Notes: a model not told the origin generated them from the letters alone. Shown: positions 11,218-22,075, counted from the first letter of the stretch. The stretch is 64,000 nt of DNA from Taxillus chinensis (GCA_023512835.1 CM042087.1:5400550-5464549); one strand, 5' to 3'. Numbers and translations are program-made.

Positions 11218-12558
11218 TTACAGGAGCACCTCTGGATTGCATTGCCGGATCACTTGAAGTTAAAGATCAATCAAAGCAAGTAGATCCTTGATAGTGGATT
11301 CTCCAAACATATGATGGGTGATTAGTCTCTGCTCGTTGATGTTACTGACAAACGAGGCCCATCCGTATCATATGGGGACAACAGCAAAGGTAAGACTGTG
11401 GGGTATGGTACTTTAACTAACAGCTGTGTATCAATCACTAGAGTTACACTAGTCGAAGGTTTGAAGCATAATGTGCTGAGTGTCAGTAATTTATGTGACA
11501 AAGGATTTACTGTCTCTTTTATGTCCAACACCTGCACAATGAAGGAAAACCTATTCGGAGATGTTAAGTTATCCGGATTGAGAGATCGGGACATATATTC
11601 AGTAGTCTTAAGAAATAATTCTTCTGACCCTATATGCTTCCTCACTAAAACATCAGATGAAGAAAGTTGGCTATGGCACAAGCGTTGCACACATTTAAAT
11701 TTTAAAACCTTGTATAAATTAGCGTCGCTTGACTTAGTAAATGGTTTGCCCAAACACAAATTATCAAGAGACTCCATCTGTAGAGAATGCCAACTCGGCA
11801 AGCAGACCAAACACAGCTTTAAGAGAAAGTCAATTAATTCAATAACTGCTCTGCTGCAACTTCTTCACATGGACCTCTATGGTCCCATTTCTATTGCTTC
11901 TCTTGCCGGTGCGAGACATACCCTAGTGGTTATCGATGACTTCACCAAGTATACATGGGTGATGTTCCTAAAGTCAAAGGATCAAACCTTTGAACATCTT
12001 GAAGATCTCTTCAACTGGATAAGCAATTCACAAGGACTGAGCGTTAAGTGCATCAGAAGTGATCATGGTACGGAGTTTGATTTTTCCGATACGAGATCAT
12101 ATTGTTCTGAACAGGGCATTCAGCACGACTTCTCTGCGTCCAGGACTCCACAACAAAATGGAGTTGCTGAGCGTAAGAATCGCACCCTAGTCAAAGCTGG
12201 TAGATCCATGTTAGCAGGTGCAAAGCTTCCTCTCAGTCTATGAGCTGAAGCTATGTAAACTGCATGCTATGTTCAGAACAAAACTCTTATCAATAAGGTT
12301 ACCATGAAAACACCTTACGAGATGTGGAGAGGAAGGAAGCCATCAATCTCCCATTTCAAAGCTTTTGGGTGTGCTTGCTACGTGTTAAATAACGGCAAAG
12401 AGGCCCGGAGTAAATTTGAGCCAAAATCCGATGATGGGATCTTTGTCGGATATCCTTTACACAACAAGGCTTATCGTATTTTCAATAGAAAGCGTCTAAC
12501 TGTTGAAGATTCTATCCATGTTATTTTTGATGAAACAACCATGACTGGTCAAGTATAG
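11218..12558 (+). pseudogene. Copia protease and integrase of C2
   Basis: The protease motif ILDSG is at about 11286; the preceding Trp codon of C3 (TGG) is TAG here, and the following Cys is Phe. From 11398 the frame is open to 12243. It carries the integrase HHCC region (WLWHKRCTHLNF, then CRECQLGKQ) and the catalytic core: HMDLYGP (first Asp), SDHGTEF (second Asp) and PQQNGVAERKNRTL (Glu). Two stops near 12241-12258 break it, one at a Trp codon (TGA). The frame then resumes (12304-12558) with the conserved KTPYEMWRGRKP and FGCACYV phrases. Confidence 0.85.
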
Positions 12559-13075
12559 GATCTTCAAATTCAATCATGCAGGATTATACAAATATAATCG
12601 ACTACTCTCAGTTCAGACATGTTCCTGCTACTATTATTGACCAATCAACAAGCACCAGTGAAGTAAGAAGAAATGCTACTGATGATGCTTCAGAAGACTC
12701 AGACTCAGGACTACCACCAATCTCCGGACAAACTATTACAGACATCCATAACTCCGTTGAACCGTCAAATCCGTCCGGACCAGGTAATACCGAAAGCAAC
12801 AAGGTCTTTGAAGAACATCCAAGTACTTTAGAAACTGTTCATCTTACGGATACAAATGGTCCGGAAGAAGCTCAACCAACTGATATAGAAAATCCACCCG
12901 ATCTGGCAGAGCTTCAAATCATCAATTACTCACTACCACTTGCGCAGAACTATAGGTGGACTTAGAACCACCAATCAGATCAAGTAATGGGCGATCCTAC
13001 TGTTGGAGTATGAACCAGGGCCACCACTTCCAATCTATGCCTCTACTCATGTTTTCTATCACAAATAGAGCCGAA
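12559..13075 (+). other. Integrase-RT linker of C2 (acidic, Ser/Pro-rich)
   Basis: An open frame at 12576-12965 encodes an acidic, Ser/Thr/Pro/Asp-rich spacer with no domain I recognise, ending in the phrase NYRWT. This is the usual variable region between integrase and reverse transcriptase in copia pol. Frame shifts lie at both ends. Confidence 0.6.
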
Positions 13076-14090
13076 GGTCGTGGAAGAAGCCCTTCAAGAT
13101 TCAAATTGGATTGAAGCTATGCAAGAAGAGCTTAATCAGTTCAAGAGGAATGAAGTGTGGACGTTAGTACCAAGGCCGAGATGTCAACAAGTCATAGGAG
13201 TTAAATGGGTGTTCCGTAATAAATTGGATACCGAGGGAATAGTAATCTGGAACAAAGCCAGACTGGTAGCTAAAGGTTATCGTCAAGAAGAAGGCATTGA
13301 TTATGACGAAACCTTCACTCCAGTAGCTAGACTTGAGGCAATCCGAATTTTCTTGGCGTATGCATCATATGAAAACTTCAAGGTTTATCAAATGGACGTC
13401 AAAAGTGCATTTCTAAATGGAGACCTTCAAGAGGAGGTTTATGTTGAATAACCTCCGGGATTCGTTGAACACAAGGCTGAGCATATGGTATATAAACTAC
13501 GGAAAGCTTTGTACAGATTGAAGCAAGCTCCAAGGGCCTGGTACGACACACTCGTCGAATTCTTGCTCAAACATAATTTCAGAAAAGGGAAGATAGACAC
13601 CACTCTATTTCTACGAAAGGAGAAAGATAATTCCCTCATCGTATAAATCTATGTGGATGATATCATTTTCGGATCGTCCAATCCAAAGCTTTGTGAAGAA
13701 TTTGCAGAGTTGATGACTGGCAAATTTGAAATGAGTATCATGGGAGAACTAACGTATTTCCTTGGGATAGAAGTTAGACAAATGAAGGATGGAATCTTCA
13801 TCAACCAAGCAAAATACACACGAGACTTAATCAAGAAGTTCGAAATGCAAAACTCAACTCCCGTAAGAACTCCCATGTCCATTAGTGCCAAATTAGATCT
13901 TGATCTTGACGACGAATCTGTAAATGTGACTGAATACAGAAGGATGATTGGATCATTGCTGTACCTTACCGCAAGTCACCCCGGATATAATGTTTGCAAC
14001 TTGCATTTGTGTAAGATATCAGGCAAATCCCAAAGAGTCACACATGCTTCATGTGAAACGGATATTGCGATATTTAAAAGGGACAAGTGA
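13076..14090 (+). pseudogene. Copia reverse transcriptase of C2
   Basis: Phrases diagnostic of copia RT are clear: [54 protein letters not shown], the active site YVDDIIFG (about 13650) and YFLGIEV. In-frame stops at about 13449 and 13644 both stand where C3 or the consensus has CAA, so each is a C-to-T nonsense change. The downstream frame shifts near 14000. Confidence 0.87.
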
Positions 14091-14160
14091 ATTTGGGACA
14101 TTGGTACCCAAAGGAGTCCAACTTCTCCTTATCCGGTTATTCGGATGCTGATTTTGCCAG

Positions 14161-14598
14161 GTGTCGCATCGACAGGGAAGAGCACTAGCGGTACTTGTCG
14201 GTTTCTCGAAAGCATTGATTTCATGGTTTAGTAAGAAGCAGAATTTCGTATCAACCTCTACTGCAGAGGTGGAATATATAGCTGCTGAGAGTTGCTGTGC
14301 TCAGCTACTCTGGATGCAATGTCAACTTACTGACTATGGTTTCAACATGACATCTGTTCCTTATACCGGTGATAACACTAGTGCCATTGGCATTAGCAAT
14401 AATCCTGTGATGCACCCAAAGACCAAGCACATTGAAGTCAGGTATCACTTCATCCGAGATCATGTTTTTAAAAAGCACATATCTCTCAAACATGTTGCTA
14501 CGGATGATCAACTCGCAGACATAGTCACCAAGCCCCTACCTGATGCAAGATTTTCTGAACTTCTCCTTAAATTAGGTATGCTTGATCTATCTGCATAG
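14161..14598 (+). CDS. Copia RNase H domain of C2
   Basis: This open frame of 145 residues has the usual copia RNase H landmarks. STSTAEVEYIAA contains the catalytic Glu, DNTSAI replaces the usual CDNTSAI (Cys changed to Gly), and HPKTKHIEVRYHFIRD precedes a tail ending QLADIVTKPL. It ends pol with the stop at 14596-14598. The part carrying the first catalytic Asp lies upstream in another frame (about 14140-14160). Confidence 0.85.
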   Translation: MSHRQGRALAVLVGFSKALISWFSKKQNFVSTSTAEVEYIAAESCCAQLLWMQCQLTDYGFNMTSVPYTGDNTSAIGISNNPVMHPKTKHIEVRYHFIRDHVFKKHISLKHVATDDQLADIVTKPLPDARFSELLLKLGMLDLSA

Positions 14599-15679
14599 TT
14601 TCTACTTTATAATTCCAATAGTACTTCTTTCAGAACTTGCATTGCACTTATAATGCACATTTGACACCAACTGTTTCTCATCCTAATTATTTGTACTTGT
14701 GTCTTGCATTTTGTTTCCGATAATTTTCTCATATGTTCATAATGGGAGGATGCTTGGGTTTCCCGACTGAAGCCGTTAAAGACAACATAATTAAAATATA
14801 TATGAATAACCTCTTTAGGATTTCATGATTTTAATTTCCACTCATCACCACATGACGAATGCTGTTTCATATTGATTGCTCTATTAACTTGTATGGTTAA
14901 AGAAATGAAATGGGTTAGCTCGGAATGCTTGGTGGTTGTACTCACAGTCGCAGTCTGATTAGCTCCTGAAGTGTTGTTTCCTAATGGGTAGACAGTGTTG
15001 TTTCATGATCTAAATTCTTTAACAGGTAATGACCATCGAGAGGATCATATGATCTACGGGGGAGAAAATGCTTATTTATTATCCAAGTAATACCCCCCGT
15101 ATATGGCTCATGACCACTTTCCTGGCAGTCTATCCGAGGGGGAGTCTATCACCGAGAGGATCGCATGATCTAAGGGGTAGCAACCTTTGTAATGATCCCC
15201 TAATATATCTCGGACGCTCTTTCCTCTAAACTTTCACTTCCGGATCTAACTGGACATGCATTGTTGAATCAGAATTGTGGCATGCAAGGATGTTTTTCTT
15301 TCTTTCTTCAATCGTGCATTTTAATCGGATAATCATCTCGCTGTTTTGACATGCGTTCATTTCTCCAATTTCACTCATGAATCCTAATTTGGGAAAATCA
15401 TATGATTTTTAATTAATCTTAGCTACGTCGTTCAACATGAAGGTTTCGCTATGTTGATCAAATTGAACTTGTGTGATTATTATCTGACATATGCCTTGAT
15501 TCAGTAACAATGATCATTCACTTGTATGTATGTGTCTATTTCATTCTTTTTCACTGCATTAAGTTTTGTTACTCATTAGTTCGGATTATGTTGCTCCTCA
15601 ATTGACTATTTGTTCATATCCATACTAATTCTTCCTGTATAGCTTCCTATTCTTTTAGTTTATTTTCGTGAAGTTACAG
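14599..15679 (+). other. Non-coding spacer between pol and accessory ORF (C2)
   Basis: About 1.1 kb of AT-rich sequence has no gene. It is conserved in position and content with C3 54547-55601. It contains two GGGGGAG-type purine tracts near 15058 and 15133, each near a GAGAGGATC-CATATGATC-like phrase, and a stem-loop described separately. It ends in a pyrimidine-rich tract and TACAG, a likely splice acceptor for the accessory ORF. Confidence 0.65.
15055..15101 (+). other. Conserved inverted repeat in pol-ORF2 spacer (C2)
   Basis: TACGGGGG at 15055-15062 is the exact complement of CCCCCGTA at 15094-15101, giving an 8-base stem with a 31-base loop. A 12-base palindrome GATCATATGATC lies just upstream (15043-15054). 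The same stem occurs in C3 at 54991-55037. Confidence 0.6.
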
Positions 15680-16390
15680 GTTCAGATTCTCTTTGCACCT
15701 TTATCGATATATCTTGTCTATAGTCTCGGATTTGAAGTGTTGTGGTACTTCTCCTTTCTTCGATTTCACGATAGCAAAGGAATCTACTTCTCTCTTACCA
15801 CACTCTGTTTCTCTGGACTCGGTCTACTTTTCATCTGGATGATCTTATCTCGGATATCGTATGCTCCAGATGGTCGTCCGTTCATTCCTCCGAACTCTTG
15901 GAACCCTCAAATAGTGATAATCCAGGTCTTATTATATATCGCGTGCTTTTGAGGAGGAATAATGATGGTCCATTAAATGCATGTCTTGGGATGCACACAC
16001 TTCCCAAAGAAGGCAAACAGCTGTTATCGTCTCCACATCATCTCTATATCCGCAGGCACGCCACTATCAAGACTACTGACATCAGCCTGTCAAGCGGTTC
16101 ACTGTTCCACTCGCTTAATCCCTAGACCCGCTGACATTCACGGACTCGGTCTTATATATCCTGGACATTCCTGCGCAATGCAAGTTTTACATTTTCCAAA
16201 TCCCTAAAACCCTCGTCGCTCCTTCAATCCCCAAGACCTCGCCTCCTTCTCCCCGCAATCTTTCCCTCCAATGGCACCCAAAACTTCTCTTTCCAGGCAT
16301 TAACCCCGGCCATCCGGTTGATTGGCGTGTTGTCTCTCGATCCTCCGGCTTGGTTTTTGGAACTCCACCCACTCCTGGAAGCCTCTCACA
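15680..16390 (+). pseudogene. Accessory ORF2 of C2, 5' portion
   Basis: Translation downstream of the acceptor-like TACAG at 15675-15679 gives the phrases SLGFEVLWYFS, GLLFI and LLRRNND, shared with C3 across compensating frame changes. This indicates selection on protein. An ATG at 16271 matches the apparent ORF2 start of C3 (56216), but related coding sequence continues upstream of it. No ATG precedes the exon-like frame. The chromovirus insertion interrupts the ORF at 16390, and it resumes at 25505. Confidence 0.55.
16386..16390. other. Target site duplication TCACA, left copy
   Basis: TCACA precedes the chromovirus terminus TGTAAGGACC and is repeated directly after its other end at 25500-25504. 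C3 has the uninterrupted equivalent, GCCTCGCATATACTCGG, near 56323. Confidence 0.92.
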
Positions 16391-16660
16391 TGTAAGGACC
16401 CGTACCTTGAGTTAGTCGGTTTGCCTCCTGAGTAGAGTTTTTTCTAGATTTTGACCTAGTAAATGGACTCCAATGAATTCACGTGCAAAAGGAAAGATGC
16501 TTAGAATGATGTCCTCTATCTACCACAAGTTTCGGGCCAAATGGACGTGTGTGTGAGGTGCACGTGATATGGGACCAATTCACGTGCAAGTGTAATTGTC
16601 TTCTAAATGATGCAAGGAGGCTAGGGGTGAAGTTTGAGAGCATTTGGAGTTCATATGGAG

Positions 16661-16689
16661 TTGCACGTGAATTGGGAATTCACGTGCAA
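16661..16689. promoter_or_regulatory. Perfect 13-bp inverted repeat containing two G-boxes
   Basis: TTGCACGTGAATT and its exact complement AATTCACGTGCAA are separated by GGG, placing two CACGTG cores about 17 bases apart. The same structure is at 23955-23983 in the 3' LTR. The truncated copy near 34157 has one changed base. CACGTG is the established core bound by plant bZIP and bHLH factors; its use here is inferred. Confidence 0.65.
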
Positions 16690-16817
16690 ATTGGCGTGCG
16701 ACCATATTTTTGCATGGTTCCCTTGGTTTTGACATTCTAAGGAACTTTCTCCAAAGGACCATGTTGAAATTCGAATATTTTGGTGTGTATGGATGTGGAA
16801 AGGTGGTAACTTGTGTA

Positions 16818-16876
16818 ATCAAAACTACGTCGTTTTGATCCTGGGATTCACTTAATCAAAACTACGTCGTTTTGAT
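16818..16876. promoter_or_regulatory. Two palindromic ACGT-core elements upstream of TATA
   Basis: Two 22-base copies (16818-16839 and 16855-16876) have arms ATCAAAAC and GTTTTGAT around TACGTC, with starts 37 bases apart. They lie 12 bases before the TATA box at 16888. The same unit forms longer arrays in the solo LTRs, so it is a likely enhancer of the LTR promoter. Confidence 0.65.
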
Positions 16877-16887
16877 GTTGTGTTGGC

Positions 16888-16895
16888 TATATAAG
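16888..16895 (+). promoter_or_regulatory. TATA box of the chromovirus 5' LTR
   Basis: TATATAAG follows the palindromic elements; the same is found at 24183-24190 in the 3' LTR. A purine-rich leader and a GA microsatellite follow, as expected for an LTR promoter and R region. Confidence 0.7.
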
Positions 16896-17550
16896 GAGGG
16901 AGAAGCCCCTCTGTTTTAGGTTTAGGGTTTGTTGCTTCACCAGCGTCGCAGAGAGAGAGAGAGAGAGGGAAGGAGAGCTCCTGGTTGCTGCCGGGCGTCT
17001 TGCGTGGGTGGTCGGTGCTCCGTGGGTGGACGGCGTTCGGCTTGGGATCGGACTATTGCTTGTGTTGTTGCGTTTTCCTTGAGGTAGGGATTCGTTCTTC
17101 CTAAGTCCTCCTCTGTCCTAGGGTCCTAGGGCAAGAATATGAGTATATCTCGTTATATTATTTATATGTAAATTCATATAGGTGTGACCTCCTATATGAA
17201 TGTTGGCTTCGATGGTGTTTTGGTGTGATTCTATGGAAAACATGCTATATGTTTGATGAAATGCCTGTGTGAGTATTCTGTGTGTATATGCCTTGAAGTG
17301 GTTGAACTTATGCCTGTGAGGCCGTACATGTTGTGTTTGTGGTAAAGCCTGTGAGGCCGTGCTTGTTATGTGTTTACGGAAATTCTGTGAGGCCACGCAC
17401 GTCAAGTGTGTCGGATTATGTCCGTGTGGCTGGGTTTATGAGCTTGTGGATATATGCATGCTAAGTGTTCGATGTTATTCCTGTGTGACTAAGCATGCTA
17501 AGGGTTTGACGTTATGCCTGTATGGCCATGTGTCTGCGTGTTTGCTTGTA

Positions 17551-17720
17551 AACCCGGTGGCCTGGAAGCCTGGGACTGTTTTGTGGAACCCGGTGGTGTG
17601 GAAGCCCGGGGCCGTTTTGTGGAACCCGGTGGTGTGGAAGCCCGGGACGTTTTGTGGAACCCGGTGGTGTGGAAGCCCGGGACTGTTCTTGGAACCCGGT
17701 GGTGTGGAAGCCCGGGAGTG
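17551..17720 (+). repeat. 36-bp tandem array (5 units) in 5' LTR
   Basis: The unit begins AACCCGGTGGTGTGGAAGCC and contains CCCGGG. Units differ mainly in GGTGGCTGTGG versus GGTGGTGTGG and in the length of the TTTTG run. The matching array in the 3' LTR is at 24849-25023. Confidence 0.85.
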
Positions 17721-18198
17721 TTTATATACCATCCTGTGTATGATTATATTTGCTTGCTATAGCCGGTAACTATATCTGGTGGAATAGGCGTATCACGACA
17801 CGAGACTTGTACACGGTCATGTAGATAATAGGTGCACGGGATGGGTTGGGGAGACTTGATCCCTACTGAGTCGTGGTTGCTCACCCCTCCTACCATGTTG
17901 TTTTCTTTACAGGAACCTACGGGCGTTAGGTGGGACACCAAGGTGGAAGACTTTATTTACTTTCTTGTGTATGTTATTTTTATGGGAATCGATGTAACCC
18001 CAATGGGGATGAATCGAAAAGACTTTGTATTAAAGACTGATTTATTTTGTGGTCGCTTGATGGACTTTATCTTTCTTGAATGTGGTGAATGTTTAAATTG
18101 TTCAGGTTCTTGGTTTGTATCCTAACCCCTTTGCCCTCCGTGTGGGTAAAGGGGAGTCACGTACCGGTTTCCTCGGGTTGGAAATCCGGGGCGTGACA

Positions 18199-18616
18199 AT
18201 ATGGTATCGAGCATGGTCTAGTTGGCCTAGGGTAGTGGGCGGACTTGGTTATCTTGAGTCCTTTGGAGGAGCCTGGAGGGACATGCCTGATCAACATGGT
18301 CCTCTTTGAGCCTCCAAGGTGTACTTAGGGTAGTCCGGTCTTGTGGTAGGATTTGCATGCATTGGCATTAGGGCACTAGTTGCATTTGTTGACATGTGTG
18401 AAGGATGTGCATAACATGATTATGTGTGAACGTGCAACTCTGAATATTCTTGGACCGCTTTGGGTATGACTACAATGTGGACTTTGTGTGCAATGTGATT
18501 GATGCGATGTATGTGTAATGCCATGTGTTAGTGAAATTGATCGGTGGGGTAGGGGTAGTGACGCGATAGATTATAAAATTGTTTTGACGTTGTGCTTCTT
18601 ACTTCGTGTAGTAAGA
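18199..18616 (+). other. Chromovirus leader with primer binding site
   Basis: TGGTATCGAGC starts four bases after the LTR (18203-18213) and resembles the initiator tRNA-Met primer site. The remaining 400 bases form a T/G-rich leader without genes, reaching the gag ATG at 18617. Confidence 0.7.
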
Positions 18617-19742
18617 ATGCCGCCGAGAAGAGTGACGCGTGCGTCCGGGGGCGATGGTCGATGAGTCATCTGCCCATGAGGGTCCGGGCGGGACCATCCG
18701 TTGGAGGGCATGCGTTGTTCCGGCACGGCTACAAGAAGGCATCCGGCTGGAGGTACGAGAGCTACGGGAGGGACTCCGGCAGGACGTTCGGGAGGAAGTG
18801 CGCCGTGAAATGGCGGCACGGCCAGGTGGTGCCACCACCACCACCACCAGGGAGAGCTGCCTCGTGAGCGTGGGAGTTCGCTGGGTGGTGCACCGACCCG
18901 TGCGAGAGGATGACGTGGTGACACGGTTCCGAAAGGAACAACCTCCGCGATTTAAGGGGGGAGAAGATCCTGTGGTAGGCGAGCGGTGGTTGAGGCGGAT
19001 TGAGCACGTGTTCTCCTTTCTCCTGCCCAGGGAGGAGGATAAGGTGCGGCCGGCACTCGGCGACCTGGAGGGGGACGCTTTGGAGTGGTGGACGAGTATT
19101 GCGGGGAGCCGTGCGGTGCAACTCATGTTTTGGGAGGAATTCTTGCAACTCTTCCATGATGAGTTCTTCCCGGAATCGGTAAGATGGCGAGAAGAGGGAG
19201 GAATTTGGCAGCCTGAAGCAAGGATCAAAGACGGTGCCCGAGTATGAGCGGGAGTTCCGGAGCTGAGCAGGTTTGCCCCCGAGACGATGGCAAAGGAGGA
19301 CCTGAAGGCCCACAAGTTCACTGGGTCTTAGGCCAGCCCTTAGGGAGAGGGTGGCGATTCTACGCTTGAGGACCTATCTTGAAGGCTGTGGAGACGGCCC
19401 GTATAGCCGAGAGAGGCTGGATGGTGGGAGGCAGGCCCATCAGGGTCGCCGGTTGCGAGTGGGCCTGATCGAGATGCAGGGTCCAAGAGGCTCAAGACAG
19501 AGGAGAGGGATAACGGTTCCTTCCGCAGCAGGGGACAGACATTGGCGAACCCAGGGAGGTCTAGCTTTGGCGGTGGCGCATGGGCGGTCCAACAGGGGGT
19601 CTCCCCGCGGTTGTTCCGCTTGTGGGGAGCAAGGCCACTTGAGAAAGGAGTGTCCAAAGAGAGACCGGAAATGCCATAGATGTGGACGAGAGGGCCATCG
19701 AGCCGAGTTTGCCGGAGTGGCAACGGGGGAGTTGGAGGCATG
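18617..19742 (+). pseudogene. Chromovirus gag
   Basis: The start ATG at 18617 gives MPPRR, the usual opening of Tekay-type gag, but the frame shifts within about 15 codons. The frame at 18639-19247 carries the capsid domain (PPRFKGGEDP, then WWTS, then FFPES). It ends early, and the region resumes at 19351 with two zinc knuckles. The first is complete (CSACGEQGHLRKEC). The second (CHRCGREGHRAEF) lacks its last Cys in this read. The protein would coat element RNA in virus-like particles. Confidence 0.82.
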
Positions 19743-20540
19743 ACATCCGGCACAAGGAGTGATGCCGGTTTCGTGCACCAGCAGAGAGACCGGCTCGTCG
19801 GTGGCCGGCTAGTCGGCAGGATCGAATCGACCCGACCTCGGGGGAGGCCGGAGCGGCGGCAGACCGAGGCCGGAGGCAACCTTAGCGGGAAGCGTCCGGT
19901 GAGTGAGCCGACAAGTGGCACGGGCCAAGGAAGGGTGTTTGCGCTAGAGGCGACGTACCAGGAGGAGGCTGAGCTACCACCCCCACCAGGTGAGGGTGGA
20001 GCAGGACCATCGGTGGTTAGAGGTACCCTCTTGATCTCCCGTACCTTAGCTTCTGTACTTTTCGATACGGGTGCATCGTGTTCGTTTGTTGCTGAGCTTG
20101 TCATAGACGGCTTGGGGTTAGCCTGTGTGGAGGCCGCGAGGCCCCTAGTTGTAGAGTCTCCGGTAGGAGGCATGATTGAGGTCCGGCGAGTTTGCCGTGA
20201 CTGTGTGCTAACCATAGGCGAGGTGGAGCCGAGTTTTGACTTACATGTGATGCCTTTGAGGACGTTCGACCCGATCTTGGGTATGGACTGGCTTATGGCT
20301 TTCCAGGCCAAGATAGATTGTTATCGGCGGCGTGTGACCTTCGTGACACCTGCGGGGACCTCTTGCACCCTCCAGGGGGAGTGGGATTGTGAGGCGAGTC
20401 GAGCCGGGCCGGTGTTGGACCAGGGGGGTGCCATTACCCACGGGTTAGCGCTTGACCTTTGGCCGAGGAGGGTAAGGTGGAAAAGAGGGTGTGGCCCGTT
20501 GTTGTGGACCAATTTCGGGATGTTTTTCCTGAGCGGTTGA
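19680..20540 (+). CDS. Chromovirus protease region (retropepsin)
   Basis: This open frame of 286 residues begins in the second zinc-knuckle region in another register, so its first Met is not the biological start. The retropepsin active site FDTGAS is at 20061-20078. A flap-like segment follows, then DPILGMDWL near 20270, the conserved C-terminal phrase of gypsy proteases. The frame ends just before the RT domain, where pol normally continues, implying a frameshift at about 20535. Confidence 0.82.
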   Translation: MWTRGPSSRVCRSGNGGVGGMTSGTRSDAGFVHQQRDRLVGGRLVGRIESTRPRGRPERRQTEAGGNLSGKRPVSEPTSGTGQGRVFALEATYQEEAELPPPPGEGGAGPSVVRGTLLISRTLASVLFDTGASCSFVAELVIDGLGLACVEAARPLVVESPVGGMIEVRRVCRDCVLTIGEVEPSFDLHVMPLRTFDPILGMDWLMAFQAKIDCYRRRVTFVTPAGTSCTLQGEWDCEASRAGPVLDQGGAITHGLALDLWPRRVRWKRGCGPLLWTNFGMFFLSG

Positions 20541-21840
20541 GGAGTTTGCCACCTAAGAGGAGTGTGGAGTTCACCATTGAGTTGGTGCCGGGGACGGGTC
20601 CGATTTCCCAAGTAGCATATCGTATGGGGCCAGCCTGAGTAAGGGAGCTTGAGAGGCAAATCGAGGAGTTGGTGGGCCAGGGGTATATTAGACCGAGTAC
20701 CTCACCTTGGGGTGCTCCGGTGCTCTTTGCTAAGAAGGCCGATGGCACGCTTCGTCTCTGCATCGACTACAGGAAAGTCAATTCGGTGGTGTGAAGAACA
20801 AGTACCCGTTGCCTCGGATAGATGACCTGTTTGACCAGTTGAGTGGGGCCCAGTGGTTTTCCAAGATAGACTTACGGTCGGGGTATCACCAGCTCGGGGT
20901 TAGGGAGGAGGACATCCCTAAGACGGCTTTTCGGTGCGGTATGGGCATTATGAGTGGGTAGTGATGCCTTTCGGGCTCACTAATGCGCCAGCGGTGTTCA
21001 TGCATTTGATGAACCAAGTCTTTGCCCCATACTTAGACTCGTTCGTGGTGGTGTTTATCGACGATATCTTGGTGTATTCCAAGACCGAGAGGGAGCATGT
21101 GGAGCACTTGGCAACAAGTGTTGCAAACCTTGAGGGACCAGCATGCTTTGCTAAGTTTAGCAAGTGTGAGTTTTGGTGCAGGAGGTTCACTTTCTTGGCC
21201 ATGTGGTGTCGGTGAGGGAGTTAGGGTGGACCCAGCCAAGATTGAGGCCGTGGCATCGTGGGCGAGGCCAACCAACGTTTTTGAGATCCGTAGTTTTCTT
21301 GGCTTGGCGGGGTACTATCGTCGTTTTGTCGAGGGTTCTCCGTTTGGCGGCTCCTATGACGACGTTGACTCGGAAGGGCGTGAAGTTTGATTGGACGGAC
21401 AAGTGCCGGCGGGCGTTTGAGACTCTCAAAACCCGTTTGACCACCGCACCGTGTTGAGGTTGCCTAGGGAGGATATTCCGTATGAGGTGTATTGTGATGC
21501 GTCCAGGGTTGGTTTGGGGTGTGTGCTTATGCGGGAGCACGGTGTGATAGCTTATGGGTCAAGGCGGTAAGCCTCATGAGCAGAATTATCCTACTCATGA
21601 CCTTGAGTTAGCGGCCGTCATCTTCGCCCTGAAGAGTTGGCGGCACTACCTCCTGGGGGGAAAAGTTTGTGGTGTTCTCGGATCACAAGAGCCTTGATAC
21701 ATCTTTACTCGAAGGACTTGAATTTGAGGCAAAGGAGATGGGTGGAGTATTTGCGGACCTTTGATTTTACTCTTGCCTATACCCCGGGCAAGGGTAATGT
21801 TGTGGGCGATGCGTTGAGCGAGAAAAGGGAACGTTGAGGT
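20541..21840 (+). pseudogene. Chromovirus reverse transcriptase and RNase H
   Basis: The RT blocks are recognisable in order: [33 protein letters not shown] (20740-20785), [12 protein letters not shown] (20860), [13 protein letters not shown] (20965) and the active site VFIDDIL (21050-21070). RNase H follows with YCDAS near 21490 and the phrase FTLAYTPGKGNVVGDALS near 21770. At least four frame changes and a TGA at about 20636 interrupt it. Confidence 0.85.
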
Positions 21841-22075
21841 GGCCGTGAGAGAGTGGAAGTTGATGGAGCGGTTGGCGACGTTGCGTGTCGGCAGCTGTTC
21901 GTGATGGTGGGACGGTCCCGAGTCCTTTGGTGGTAGTGCCTAGTTGTACCAGCGCGTCCGGGAGGAACAGCCGGGTGACATTGAGTGTGAGGTTCTCCGT
22001 GCCCGTATTGAAGCCGGGGAACTATCGGAGGACTGGACGAGAGGGTCCTGAGCATGAGTTGTCATTTCAGGGCGG

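Larger units (their letters stand above)
16391..18198 (+). repeat. 5' LTR of the chromovirus (1,808 bp)
   Basis: It starts TGTAAGGACCCGTACC and ends GGGGCGTGACA. U3 has five CACGTG G-box sites in about 215 bases, and two copies of an ATCAAAAC...GTTTTGAT palindrome followed by a TATA box. A GA microsatellite follows near 16950-16968. R/U5 contains imperfect repeats around GCCTGTGAGGC (17270-17400), a 36-base tandem array (17551-17720) and a conserved CTACTGAG...GCTCACCCC phrase ahead of TTTCTTTACAGG. Confidence 0.92.

Noticed and set aside
17475..17732. Repetitive Pro-Gly-Phe-His-Thr-Thr-type peptide frame
   Set aside because: It is a translation of the 36-base CCCGGG tandem array within the LTR.
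18599..19321. Two long minus-strand frames (240 and 183 codons) opposite chromovirus gag
   Set aside because: They are antisense to the capsid region; composition is low-complexity Ser/Arg/Pro and no motif was recognised.
19340..20311. Longest minus-strand open frame (323 codons), antisense to chromovirus gag/protease
   Set aside because: It overlaps the plus-strand protease frame with the FDTGAS motif. Its Ser/Pro/Arg-rich translation is the usual product of a GC-rich antisense strand, with no domain.
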